Source of the DNA: Mucilaginibacter terrenus
GTDB taxonomy: Bacteria > Bacteroidota > Bacteroidia > Sphingobacteriales > Sphingobacteriaceae
Assembly (NCBI RefSeq): GCF_003432065.1
Contig: NZ_QWDE01000001.1
Location: 1,550,001 to 1,614,000, forward strand
DNA length: 64,000 nt
Direction: 5' to 3'
Below are positions 24,950-33,469 of the stretch, in pieces; the first letter of the stretch is position 1, and the number at the start of each line of letters is the position of its first letter. The translations under genes were made by a program, and so were the position numbers. A model generated the notes under the pieces. It was not told where the DNA came from. It was given only the letters and a program-made list of their open reading frames with translations, and searched no databases.

Positions 24950-27339
24950 TACAACCCCCGTTTTTTAGCAGCCAAGTGTGTAGCTACAGTAGTAAAAGAA
25001 ATGATTGTAGCCGTGCTTAGCGGCATTAATATGGCAGCTGTTAACGGCGAAAGTTTGCCCGTTACCGCATAGCTGAGGCCTATTAAATTGTAGGTGAGCG
25101 ATATCAAAAAGGAACAATGTATTATGCTGACGGTGCTTTTGGAAAACTTTAAAAAAGCAGGAAGTTTGTTAAACGACCGCCCATCCAGTATTGCGTCACA
25201 ACCAGGCGAAAAGTTGTTTATATTATCTGTAACGGCGATACCCAAATCGCTTTGGCGCAGGGCGCCGGCATCATTAAGGCCATCCCCCATCATTATTACC
25301 TTCCCCTTCAATCGTTGCAATAGCTGTATAAACTCCAGCTTCTTTTGTGGAGACTGACTAAAGTTCATCCGGTCGAAACTTTTAAATACGGGCAATAACT
25401 CATCTTTTTCATGATCACTATCTCCCGAAATCAGGAAGGTTTGATATTTTGAAAGTTCGTTTACCGTTTGGCGCAGCCCGGCACGATAGTTTTGTTTGAA
25501 GGCAAAGTACCCGCAGTACTTTCCATCAATAAGTAAGTGCACACGGGTTTGATTGCCAATTTCCTTAAACTCGCCAAACACAAACTTGCCACTACCAATC
25601 CGCACATCATGCCCCCCTACAAGGGCGTTTATACCTTGTCCTGGTGTTTCTCTATAATATTTTAATTCAAGCTTATCAATTTTACCAAGATATTGGCTTA
25701 TCATTCGGGATAAGGGGTGATTGGAATTTATACAGGCGCTATAAACTAACTGCAGCTCTGATGTCGTTAGGCTGCCACTAAGTGTTATGTTATTGTCGGT
25801 GCCTGTAGTTATTGTGCCTGTTTTATCAAATACAATTGTGTCTATTTTCGCCAGTTGCTCAACAACCGCTGTATTCTTCAGGTAGAACAAGTTCCTATCA
25901 AAAATGCTCAATGCTGCCGACATGGTAAATGGCGTACTTAAAGCTAAAGCGCAGGGGCAGGCAACTATCAACACGGCTGTAAAGGCAGCCAACCCTCGGT
26001 TTAAACTGGTAGGTAACCAAAATAAAAGCGCACCAAAAGCAATAATTAATAGCACTATTGTAAAATGCTTGCTCACCCGCTCGTTAAAAGTTTGCATGCG
26101 ATTATGTTGTAAGCGAGTGAACGCCTCGTTGTTCCAAAGTTGGGTAAGGTAACTTTGTGATACGGGCTTCACCACTTCCAATTCAATAGCTTCGCTGGTT
26201 TGCCGGCCACCGGCATAAATGATCTCGCCTAGGGTCTTACTTACAGGGATAGATTCGCCGGTTACAAAGCTAAAATCAATCAACGCCTCCCCTTTCAGTA
26301 AAATAGCATCTGCCGGAATAATTTCGTTATGCCGCAGTACTATACGCTCGCCAACCTTGAGGTCGGCTAATGGCACCGGCTTTTCTGCGCCATCAGTAAT
26401 AACCTGTACGGCAACGGGGAAAAAGGAACGGTAATCGCGCTCGAACGATATGTGATGATAAGTTTTGCGTTGTACAAACTTGCCCACAAGCAAGAAAAAC
26501 ACCAGCCCGCAAAGCGTATCCGCAAAGCCCGCTCCAGATTTGGTAAGCACTTCGGCAGCCGTACGCGCAAACAATACCGCAATGCCAAGTGCCAGCGGAA
26601 AATCTATATTAAGAACTCTGTTCTTCAAATTTTGCCATGCTGATACAAAGTACTCCCGCCCACTGTAAAAAACCACAGGCAATGAGAACAGTACATTTAG
26701 CCAGCCGAAGAAATGTTTAAACGATGCCTCTAATGCAGACAGCCCTAAATACTCCGGAAAGCTTAAAAGCATCACATTACCAAAGCAAAAACCTGCCACT
26801 GCTATGCGCTGTATGAGATTATCTTTCTCATTAGCGCGATTTTGTTTTTTGATAACATCCTGCAAGCTGATCAACGGTTCATAACCGATATCAAAAAGCA
26901 ACTCAACAAGTTCCCTTAGGCTTATTTTTTGAGGATCATATTTAACATTAAGCTGTTTCTTTAAAAAATCTATGCGGCTATATAAAACACCAGCGTTAAA
27001 CCTATTAAGCTTTTCCAGCAGCCATATACATGAACTGCAATGGATATGCGGAATGTAAAAGGTTATTATGGTAAGGTTATCATCTGTATAGTCTACCAGT
27101 TCCTTAATAATTGCCGGCTCGTTCAGGTAGTCAAAACGCTTATCGGTACGTGCGCGTGTTAAGCCGGGATGATCATTGAAGGAGTAATAACTGCACAAGT
27201 TATTTTCGGCCAGTATAGTGTAAACTGTTTTACAGCCGTGGCAACAAAATGATTTTTCTTCAAGGGTGTACCTGGTTGTTAAACATTCATCGCCGCAATG
27301 ATAGCAGAGTGTTTTTTGAGTAAAAATGCTTTCAGTCAT
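24949..27339 (-). CDS. ccoI: CcoI (FixI), copper-transporting P1B-type ATPase for cbb3 oxidase
   Basis: A 796-aa P-type ATPase. Order: N-terminal Cys-rich CYHCGDEC and CCHGCKTVY (residues 12-42), HMA domain with IHCSSCIW, eight membrane segments, TGES phosphatase loop, CPC ion-binding motif in VACPCALALS, phosphorylation site DKTGTITTG and the hinge GDGLNDAGAL. It supplies copper for the CuB site. It is the first gene of the minus-strand cco cluster, and its stop overlaps the ccoS start. The divergent region upstream carries a TGAC-N4-GTCA site. Confidence 0.95.
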   Translation of the reverse strand: MTESIFTQKTLCYHCGDECLTTRYTLEEKSFCCHGCKTVYTILAENNLCSYYSFNDHPGLTRARTDKRFDYLNEPAIIKELVDYTDDNLTIITFYIPHIHCSSCIWLLEKLNRFNAGVLYSRIDFLKKQLNVKYDPQKISLRELVELLFDIGYEPLISLQDVIKKQNRANEKDNLIQRIAVAGFCFGNVMLLSFPEYLGLSALEASFKHFFGWLNVLFSLPVVFYSGREYFVSAWQNLKNRVLNIDFPLALGIAVLFARTAAEVLTKSGAGFADTLCGLVFFLLVGKFVQRKTYHHISFERDYRSFFPVAVQVITDGAEKPVPLADLKVGERIVLRHNEIIPADAILLKGEALIDFSFVTGESIPVSKTLGEIIYAGGRQTSEAIELEVVKPVSQSYLTQLWNNEAFTRLQHNRMQTFNERVSKHFTIVLLIIAFGALLFWLPTSLNRGLAAFTAVLIVACPCALALSTPFTMSAALSIFDRNLFYLKNTAVVEQLAKIDTIVFDKTGTITTGTDNNITLSGSLTTSELQLVYSACINSNHPLSRMISQYLGKIDKLELKYYRETPGQGINALVGGHDVRIGSGKFVFGEFKEIGNQTRVHLLIDGKYCGYFAFKQNYRAGLRQTVNELSKYQTFLISGDSDHEKDELLPVFKSFDRMNFSQSPQKKLEFIQLLQRLKGKVIMMGDGLNDAGALRQSDLGIAVTDNINNFSPGCDAILDGRSFNKLPAFLKFSKSTVSIIHCSFLISLTYNLIGLSYAVTGKLSPLTAAILMPLSTATIISFTTVATHLAAKKRGL

Positions 27340-27388
27340 TTGTTAATGTTGATCATTCAAAACTCCCTGCTTTCAGCCGCTTAAATAA

Positions 27389-27422
27389 TGACCATCGTTT
27401 TAGCAGAATGTGACGGTGGTCA
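27389..27422. promoter_or_regulatory. FNR/FixK-type site and larger inverted repeat in the ccoI divergent promoter
   Basis: TGAC-GGTG-GTCA (27411-27422) is a perfect TGA-N6-TCA pair. It is also the right arm of a longer inverted repeat, TGACCATCGT (27389-27398) against ACGGTGGTCA (27413-27422), nine of ten bases matching. The site centre is 40-41 bases from the predicted start of the plus-strand gene (class II spacing) and about 62 from a possible ccoI start. Confidence 0.6.
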
Positions 27423-27445
27423 GTTTTTGGCGCTTGCCACCGGCT

Positions 27446-27453
27446 TACTTTTG
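27446..27453 (+). promoter_or_regulatory. Bacteroidota-type -7 element directly before the ATG at 27458
   Basis: TACTTTTG matches TAnnTTTG exactly. With transcription starting three to five bases later, the mRNA would begin at or next to the ATG at 27458, giving a leaderless transcript. Confidence 0.5.
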
Positions 27454-27457
27454 ACAC

Positions 27458-29248
27458 ATGAGCCATACATTTCACATCCCTGTTTTAGGATTAGGTTTTT
27501 CTATAGATACGCCGCTTAAGGTAGCGCGGTACGGTATTTCGTCAGTAATGTCTATTGTTGATGATGAACTGGTAGAGCGAATGCGTGAGTTCCATTCTAA
27601 AGAGAATGACAAACCTTTTACACCTATCAAGAAGACAGAAGCAGATCATCGTGCCAGGCGGATCACCGCTTACCTTAACCTGGTGAATGACTTGGTGAAT
27701 GAGCAGTTTACGGCATTAAAAAAGCAAAATTTCGTGCCTGACAGTGATTTAAGCCGCTATTTTCAGCTCTTGCCCGACACCTCTCCCCTTAAACAAGGGT
27801 ACGACCTGATGCTTGAATATCCGGAAGGTCCACAGAAACAGATGTTTCAGCTTGTACTGCGTAATAGTATCACTAAGGGATCTATTGATGTAAATATTAT
27901 GGCCAAAGTAGACAAAATGAATTTTGCTGCGGATGGTACGTATTTAGGGGCTGAAAACACAGATGCGCTTGCCGCCCTACGGGGATTTGCAGAGAGTGAC
28001 CTGCACTCTGCTGTAATCCTATCCGCAGGTATGAACCCTAAGCTATATAGCTATCTTGAGAACTTTGCAACCTTCTATCCTAACCAAAACGGGGAAATAA
28101 CCAAGAGAGTAATTCTTAAAGTGAGTGATTTCCGGTCAGCCTTTATACAGGCGAAGTTTCTGGCAAAAAAAGGAATATGGGTTTCTGAGTTCAGGGTAGA
28201 ATCAGGACTTAACTGCGGCGGCCATGCGTTTGCAACTGAAGGTTATTTGCTCGGCCCTATTTTGCAGGAGTTTAAAGACCGGCGCGTAGAGATGCATGCT
28301 GAACTTAGCAACTTATATATTAACGCGTTATTACAAAAAGGACTCCTTGGGGCGAAACCTCAGTCTCTAAGAATAACCGTGCAGGGGGGCATTGGAACTG
28401 CTGAGGAGAACAACTTTTTAAGGCAGTATTATCATGTAGATGCAACTGGTTGGGGCAGCCCCTTCCTGCTGGTACCCGAAGCAACAAACGTAGACGACGA
28501 CACCTTAGCTAAACTAACGAGTGCTGCACAAGAGGATTACTACTTAAGCGACTCCTCGCCTTTGGGCATTTTGTTCAGTAATTTTAAGCAAAGTACTGTA
28601 GAGCAACAAAGGCTTCAGCGCATTGCGCTTAACCGCCCGGGCAGCCCCTGTACTAAAAAGTTTTTGTGCAGCAATACCGAATTTACCGAAGAAGCTATTT
28701 GTACAGCATCCCGCGAGTATCAAAGCCTCAAAATTAAACAACTTAACAATTTGCACTTAGCAGATACAGAACACCAGGCTGCCCTTAACGAAATCACCGA
28801 GAAAATTTGTCTGTGCGAGGGATTGTGCGCATCGGCTTACCTGAAGTACAATATTACCAAACCGAAGGAAAATACCGCAGTTGCAATATGCCCCGGTCCA
28901 AACCTGGCCTATTTTCATAAAACTTTTTCGATGGAGGAAATGATTGGCCATATATACGGGAAAATCAATCTGCTTACCGATAATAAACGTCCGCACTTTT
29001 TTATTAAAGAACTTGAGCTCTATGTAAACTATCTGCAAAAAGACATACAGAAGCATATCAATAAGCTCACCCAGAAGAAGGCTAATCAATTACAGGCTTT
29101 TAAAGAGCAACTGTTAAGCGGGATAAACTACTATAAAAATTTATTTACAGACAATTTTATTTCAGCAGCAGAATTGAAAGACCAACTTAACTTTCTTGAA
29201 AGTGTATTACTAAATAATCTTACCCACCTATCATCTATTAAGTTGTGA
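27458..29248 (+). CDS. Uncharacterised nitronate-monooxygenase-like (FMN TIM-barrel-like) protein with C-terminal Cys cluster
   Basis: A 596-aa soluble protein. The first 380 residues look like a TIM barrel of the nitronate monooxygenase type: PVLGLGFSIDTPLKVARYG at the start, NCGGHAFATEGY where those enzymes have an active-site GGH, and VQGGIGTAEE then GWGSPFLLVPEA at the FMN-phosphate end. The last 200 residues hold seven cysteines (C398, C404, C415, C451, C453, C457, C478) and then helices. The function is unknown; an FMN and possibly Fe-S redox enzyme is a guess. It is divergent from ccoI with an FNR-type site at activator spacing, so it is probably made at low oxygen. Confidence 0.7.
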   Translation: MSHTFHIPVLGLGFSIDTPLKVARYGISSVMSIVDDELVERMREFHSKENDKPFTPIKKTEADHRARRITAYLNLVNDLVNEQFTALKKQNFVPDSDLSRYFQLLPDTSPLKQGYDLMLEYPEGPQKQMFQLVLRNSITKGSIDVNIMAKVDKMNFAADGTYLGAENTDALAALRGFAESDLHSAVILSAGMNPKLYSYLENFATFYPNQNGEITKRVILKVSDFRSAFIQAKFLAKKGIWVSEFRVESGLNCGGHAFATEGYLLGPILQEFKDRRVEMHAELSNLYINALLQKGLLGAKPQSLRITVQGGIGTAEENNFLRQYYHVDATGWGSPFLLVPEATNVDDDTLAKLTSAAQEDYYLSDSSPLGILFSNFKQSTVEQQRLQRIALNRPGSPCTKKFLCSNTEFTEEAICTASREYQSLKIKQLNNLHLADTEHQAALNEITEKICLCEGLCASAYLKYNITKPKENTAVAICPGPNLAYFHKTFSMEEMIGHIYGKINLLTDNKRPHFFIKELELYVNYLQKDIQKHINKLTQKKANQLQAFKEQLLSGINYYKNLFTDNFISAAELKDQLNFLESVLLNNLTHLSSIKL

Positions 29249-29308
29249 TGCCTCTCATTTTTTTGACTTTCAACTTATGGTACCTTTAAGTAATTAAATC
29301 AGGCCGAT

Positions 29309-29563
29309 ATGAAAACTATACGATTCAACTTCAACCATCCGGTGAACGGTAACGCAGTTTTAACCCCTATAACCTGCACCGGCAGCGCGTGCCAACGTCT
29401 GAAAGTAACAAGTTTGAACGATAATTCACTAGAGATACCGGTGGATGATTGCGGCAAGGGAAAATGGAAGTTAACACTTGATTGGGAACATGACGGCCGT
29501 ATGTTTTCACATCAGGAAGAATTTGAAATAAGCAACTTAGACCAACACTCTCCTACCGTGTAA
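29309..29563 (+). CDS. Small soluble protein resembling the periplasmic domain of CcoH
   Basis: An 84-aa protein without signal peptide or membrane helix. Its end, GKGKWKLTLDWEHDGRMFSH then EEFEI, aligns with NGKWNVTINWKSGAHQYLYK then QDINI at the end of CcoH encoded at 19680, and its start IRFNFNHPVNGNAV aligns with IMIRFTAPATGTV. I infer a stand-alone FixH-like beta domain. It follows the nitronate-monooxygenase-like gene by 60 bases in the same direction and may be co-expressed. Three cysteines are present. Confidence 0.6.
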   Translation: MKTIRFNFNHPVNGNAVLTPITCTGSACQRLKVTSLNDNSLEIPVDDCGKGKWKLTLDWEHDGRMFSHQEEFEISNLDQHSPTV

Positions 29564-29624
29564 TCAGCAATTTGAGCGTACTAGTTTAACATCAATTTGG
29601 CATATTTGCGTTCAATCTCAAAAT

Positions 29625-30257
29625 ATGCAGAACGTAAAAAACATCATCTTTGATTACGGTAACGTTATTTTCAACATCGACTTTCGTAATGCGCAGCAGG
29701 CATTTGCAAAACTGGGCTTACCCAATGCCGAAGAATTTTACGGGCACCGGCAGCAGGACCAGATATTTGACAAGTTCGATCGTGGCGAAGTTTCCGGTGA
29801 TGAGTTCCGTTCCTACATCAGGCAGTTCATAGGTGACTCCAATGTTACTGATAAGCAGATTGATGATGCGTGGAACAGTTTGCTACTGGGTATAGCGCCG
29901 GGCACACACGATTTGCTGCTGCAGCTAAAAGGTAAATACCGTACTTTTTTATTGAGCAACATAAACGACATCCATTATAACTACATTATGAAGTACCTAA
30001 AGGATGAGTTTAACTTCGACAATAACGAGCACTTTTTCGAACGTACGTATTACTCGCACCTGCAGGGCAAACGTAAACCGGAAATCAACTTTTTTCAGCA
30101 GGTACTGGATGAGAATAATCTGATTCCGCAGGAAACGCTGTTTATTGATGATAGCCCCCAACACTTGGAGGCGGCAAAAACACTAGGGATACAAACGTTT
30201 TTGATGACTGCCCCGGACACGCTGCAGGCGTTTGCAAAACGCGAGCACTTAATTTAA
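29625..30257 (+). CDS. HAD-superfamily hydrolase
   Basis: A 210-aa protein of HAD subfamily IA. Motif I is IIFDYGNVIFN with the nucleophile/acid pair D-Y-G, motif II is FLLSNIND, motif III is GKRKPEINFF and motif IV is LFIDDSPQHLEAA. The helical cap lies between residues 15 and 85. This matches the YihX/epoxide-hydrolase-N type of sugar phosphate phosphatases. The substrate cannot be told. It stands alone; ATATTTGC before the ATG resembles a -7 element. Confidence 0.88.
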   Translation: MQNVKNIIFDYGNVIFNIDFRNAQQAFAKLGLPNAEEFYGHRQQDQIFDKFDRGEVSGDEFRSYIRQFIGDSNVTDKQIDDAWNSLLLGIAPGTHDLLLQLKGKYRTFLLSNINDIHYNYIMKYLKDEFNFDNNEHFFERTYYSHLQGKRKPEINFFQQVLDENNLIPQETLFIDDSPQHLEAAKTLGIQTFLMTAPDTLQAFAKREHLI

Positions 30258-30319
30258 TTTATGTGGCTGTAAAACAAGGTTGTTAGGCTGCTTGTACCCT
30301 AATATATTTATCAGCTGCT

Positions 30320-30796
30320 ATGTATACCACCCTATTGCAACAATACCAATTGATCCTGTCAGCACGCAGTTCACTTTTCAATTCTTGTGACACCTTACCC
30401 AAAGAGCTTTTATTTACCCCTTTGCCATCTTTTAACAACGAGAGCATAATTAGCCAACTTGTACATGTGGCTAACTGTTATGTTTTTTGGTTGTCAAACA
30501 GCGCTATGCAGGAGCAACGTCTCTATTTTAAAGATGAAGACTGCAAAAATATGGAAGGTGTAAGGCAAGCTTACGGGCAGGTTGATCTAGTTATGAATGA
30601 GTTCCTGCTCCATAACAACAACTCGCTTCAGGAACAACGTGTTATTACCCGGCCAGACGGCAGCACACTCTTTCGGTCGCCTTTTGAGCTTTTCACCCAT
30701 GTTATAACGCATGAATTCCACCACAAAGGCCAGGTCGTTAACATGAGCCGACAGCTAGGCTACATCCCCGTAGATACTGATGTGATTAGAGAATAA
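30320..30796 (+). CDS. DinB-family protein
   Basis: A 158-aa four-helix-bundle protein of the DinB/YfiT-like family. The putative metal ligands are the His in SQLVHVANCY and the pair in ITHEFHHKGQVVNMSRQLG, in the usual positions for the His3 site. Many members are bacillithiol- or mycothiol-dependent transferases; the substrate here is unknown. A second DinB protein is encoded at 44001. Confidence 0.85.
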   Translation: MYTTLLQQYQLILSARSSLFNSCDTLPKELLFTPLPSFNNESIISQLVHVANCYVFWLSNSAMQEQRLYFKDEDCKNMEGVRQAYGQVDLVMNEFLLHNNNSLQEQRVITRPDGSTLFRSPFELFTHVITHEFHHKGQVVNMSRQLGYIPVDTDVIRE

Positions 30797-30855
30797 AGCG
30801 TAATCGACACTTGTTTATAGCGCCGAACACAACCAGTTATTAGCTGCACTTTTAA

Positions 30856-32028
30856 TTAAACGCCTCTTCTTTTTTTCTCCTTAACAATTAACCCCAGTTC
30901 GCGGCTCATTTGCCCGGCTATAGCGGTATTCTCCTGTGCCCGGCGGAACAAGTATGGCAGCACTGCTTTTATTGGGCCATAAGGTACATACTTAGCTACG
31001 TTGTATTTGGCATCAGCCAGGTTAAAGCTCAGGTTATCGCTCATGCCAAGCAACTGCGAAAAATACACATGCGGGTGATTGTGCGGCACTTTCTTGCCGT
31101 TTAGCAACTCGGCAAGCAGGCGCGAACTTTCTTCGTTATGGGTACCTGCTACAAAAGCTATCTTATCTACGTGGTCTACACAAAAAACAAGCGCATCATT
31201 GTAATCACGGTCGGTAGAAGCCTTGTCCGGCTGTATAGGCGAAGTATAGCCGCGCTCTTCCGCACGCTTGCGCTCCTTTTCCATGTAGGCACCGCGTACT
31301 ATTTTAGCACCAAGGATAAAACCTTCTTCCTCCGCAACAGCAAAATCGTTTATCAACGATGCTAACTTATCGTGGCGGTACATCTGGTAGGTATTATATA
31401 CAATGTTCCGTTCTTTGTTAAAGAACCGCATCATATTAAGAGCCAGATCGTCAATCGTTTTCTGGATCCAGCTTTCTTCAGCATCAATCATCACCGGCAC
31501 CCCTTCGGAATGTGCCATCTCACAAATAGCCAGCACACGGTCCTGTACTTTCTGCCACTCTATTTGCTCGTCTACATTCAGCTTAAGCCCCTCGTCCAGC
31601 TTTTCCAACAACGCAAAGCGGCCCACACCGGTTACCTTAAATACCGTAAGCGGAATGGCTTTATCTTTCGACGCTTTTATTACCGTACGGATAATCTCGT
31701 CGCGGGTATTATCAAATACGCTTTCTTCATCCTCCCCTTCTACCGAGTAATCTAAAATGGTACCCACGCCGCCAACAGCCAAATTTTTTATGGTTGGGTT
31801 ACACTCATCAATAGTTTCCCCGCCGCAAAAATGTTTAAAGATGGTGGCTTTAATCAGGCTTTTTATAGGCAGGCCTACCTTCATGAAAAAGTTAGTGATC
31901 GGCGGGCCAATCTTCACCAAAAAGTTAACGTTTATAGCCCTAAAAAGCCAGTAAGCGCGGTTAAGATCGGTATTAGAAGAATGTTTAAAGGCAATCTCGG
32001 TATCTTCGAAAGATAGTTTATTATTCAT
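30856..32028 (-). CDS. Proline dehydrogenase
   Basis: A 390-aa FAD-dependent enzyme that oxidises proline to pyrroline-5-carboxylate. The TIM barrel contains GGETIDECN, ILDYSVEGEDEES, VMIDAEESWIQ, GAKIVRGAYMEKER and VAGTHNEESSRLLAELL, and the C-terminal YVPYGPIKAVLPYLFRRAQEN with the conserved Arg pair. It is monofunctional, without the P5C dehydrogenase domain of PutA. It is monocistronic, divergent from the S4-aroB operon. Confidence 0.93.
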   Translation of the reverse strand: MNNKLSFEDTEIAFKHSSNTDLNRAYWLFRAINVNFLVKIGPPITNFFMKVGLPIKSLIKATIFKHFCGGETIDECNPTIKNLAVGGVGTILDYSVEGEDEESVFDNTRDEIIRTVIKASKDKAIPLTVFKVTGVGRFALLEKLDEGLKLNVDEQIEWQKVQDRVLAICEMAHSEGVPVMIDAEESWIQKTIDDLALNMMRFFNKERNIVYNTYQMYRHDKLASLINDFAVAEEEGFILGAKIVRGAYMEKERKRAEERGYTSPIQPDKASTDRDYNDALVFCVDHVDKIAFVAGTHNEESSRLLAELLNGKKVPHNHPHVYFSQLLGMSDNLSFNLADAKYNVAKYVPYGPIKAVLPYLFRRAQENTAIAGQMSRELGLIVKEKKRRGV

Positions 32029-32182
32029 GCTGAAACGTTCATAAGTAATTGTTCATGGGGATCATGGCGGTTGCAGCCCATTAGCAATAAATAGTGGCCG
32101 AGCAAACTCATGAACTATAATCCATAAACTATGAACCAGCCGCAAAATTATAAAATGATAACCCATTATCACACGAATAGTT

Positions 32183-32191
32183 TATTTTTGC
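32183..32191 (+). promoter_or_regulatory. Bacteroidota-type -7 element before the S4-domain gene
   Basis: TATTTTTGC matches TAnnTTTGC. It ends six bases before ATG at 32197, so the transcript would be nearly leaderless. Confidence 0.45.
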
Positions 32192-32196
32192 GCGTC

Positions 32197-32403
32197 ATGA
32201 TCGAATTTAAAGTAACCGGCGACTATATCCCAATGATACAACTGCTTAAAGCTGTTAACCTGGTACAAACAGGCGGCGAAGCGCAAATTGTGGTGGAAGA
32301 TGGCGAGGTGAAATACAACGGCCAGGTAGATTACCGCAAACGCCTAAAAGTAAAACCAGGCGATGTTGTGGAATTCCGTGGTAAAAAGATCAATGTGACC
32401 TGA
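32197..32403 (+). CDS. Small S4-domain RNA-binding protein (YbcJ-like)
   Basis: A 68-aa protein formed by one S4 RNA-binding fold: IPMIQLLKAVNLVQTGGEAQ then VVEDGEVKYNGQVDYRKRLKV and GDVVEFRGKKI. An upstream in-frame ATG at 32131 would add 22 unlikely residues, while ATG at 32197 begins the domain and follows a -7 element. Role in ribosome or RNA metabolism is by family only. aroB starts six bases after the stop. Confidence 0.87.
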   Translation: MIEFKVTGDYIPMIQLLKAVNLVQTGGEAQIVVEDGEVKYNGQVDYRKRLKVKPGDVVEFRGKKINVT

Positions 32404-32409
32404 TACACA

Positions 32410-33468
32410 ATGGATACTATTCAAAGCGACAGCTACCCTATTTTTTTTGACGACAGCCTTTCTGAACTTATTACTTTTATAAAGCAGGGCAAGTACTCGC
32501 GTACATTTGTACTTACCGACGAAAACACATCCGCTCAGTGTTTGCCCGTGCTTGAGCCACTTTTAGCTGAGCTGGACAACTACGACCTGATCGAGATAAA
32601 CGCCGGCGAAGAAAGCAAGAATATTGATTTTTGCGTAGGCGTATGGAAAATGCTGATCGATTTTGGTGCTGATCGTAAAGCACTAATGGTAAATCTTGGC
32701 GGCGGAGTGGTAACTGACCTTGGAGGTTTTGTAGCTTCTACCTATAAACGCGGGATAGACTTTGTGCAGGTTCCCACTACCCTATTGTCACAGGTTGATG
32801 CTTCTGTTGGCGGTAAGACCGGGGTAGATATGGATGGCATCAAGAACATCATAGGTACTTTTACGCAACCAAAGGCGGTGTTCATGTCTGCGGCTTTTTT
32901 GAAGACGCTACCAGAGCGACAGATACTATCTGGTTTGGCCGAAATGCTGAAACACGGGCTGATTTGTGACGCTGACTACTGGAAAGAATTAAAGAACAGC
33001 GATCTTAGCCTTCCGTCCGTTGAACTGATATACCGTTCGGTAGAGATAAAAAATGCCGTTGTGATAGAAGATCCGCAGGAGAAGAGCATTCGTAAGGCGC
33101 TCAACTTTGGCCACACCATTGGCCACGCTGTAGAGACCAACTCTATCCTGAACGACGAACGGCCGCTTACCCATGGCGAAGCTATTGCTATCGGCATGAT
33201 ATGCGAAGCCTGGTTATCACACAAAAAAGCAGGATTGCCTAAAGAACATCTGCACGAGATAAGCACTGTTCTCAACGGACTTTATCCTAAATATCCTGTG
33301 CCGGATACCTGTCATAACGTGCTTTACGAGCTGATGCAGAAAGACAAGAAGAACACCGAAAAACAGATTAATTGCACGTTACTGACCAAGATCGGATGCT
33401 TTAGTATTGATAATATCTGTACGGAGGACGAACTTTGCGCTAGTCTGAGATACTACGCTGCACTTTAA
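32410..33468 (+). CDS. aroB: 3-dehydroquinate synthase
   Basis: A 352-aa NAD- and metal-dependent enzyme of the shikimate pathway that converts DAHP to 3-dehydroquinate. Signatures are NLGGGVVTDLGGFVASTYKRG, VPTTLLSQVDASVGGKTG and the metal ligand region LNFGHTIGHAVE with MLKHGLI before it. It lies between the S4-domain gene and a sterol-desaturase-like gene, one base from the latter, and apart from the aroF-aroA-aroC genes at 36.9-40.7 kb. Confidence 0.96.
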   Translation: MDTIQSDSYPIFFDDSLSELITFIKQGKYSRTFVLTDENTSAQCLPVLEPLLAELDNYDLIEINAGEESKNIDFCVGVWKMLIDFGADRKALMVNLGGGVVTDLGGFVASTYKRGIDFVQVPTTLLSQVDASVGGKTGVDMDGIKNIIGTFTQPKAVFMSAAFLKTLPERQILSGLAEMLKHGLICDADYWKELKNSDLSLPSVELIYRSVEIKNAVVIEDPQEKSIRKALNFGHTIGHAVETNSILNDERPLTHGEAIAIGMICEAWLSHKKAGLPKEHLHEISTVLNGLYPKYPVPDTCHNVLYELMQKDKKNTEKQINCTLLTKIGCFSIDNICTEDELCASLRYYAAL

Positions 33469-33469
33469 C

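Noticed and set aside
27389..27398. TGACCATCGT as an independent second FNR-type site before ccoI
   Set aside because: It has only one TGA half-site and no TCA six bases later; kept only as the left arm of the larger inverted repeat.
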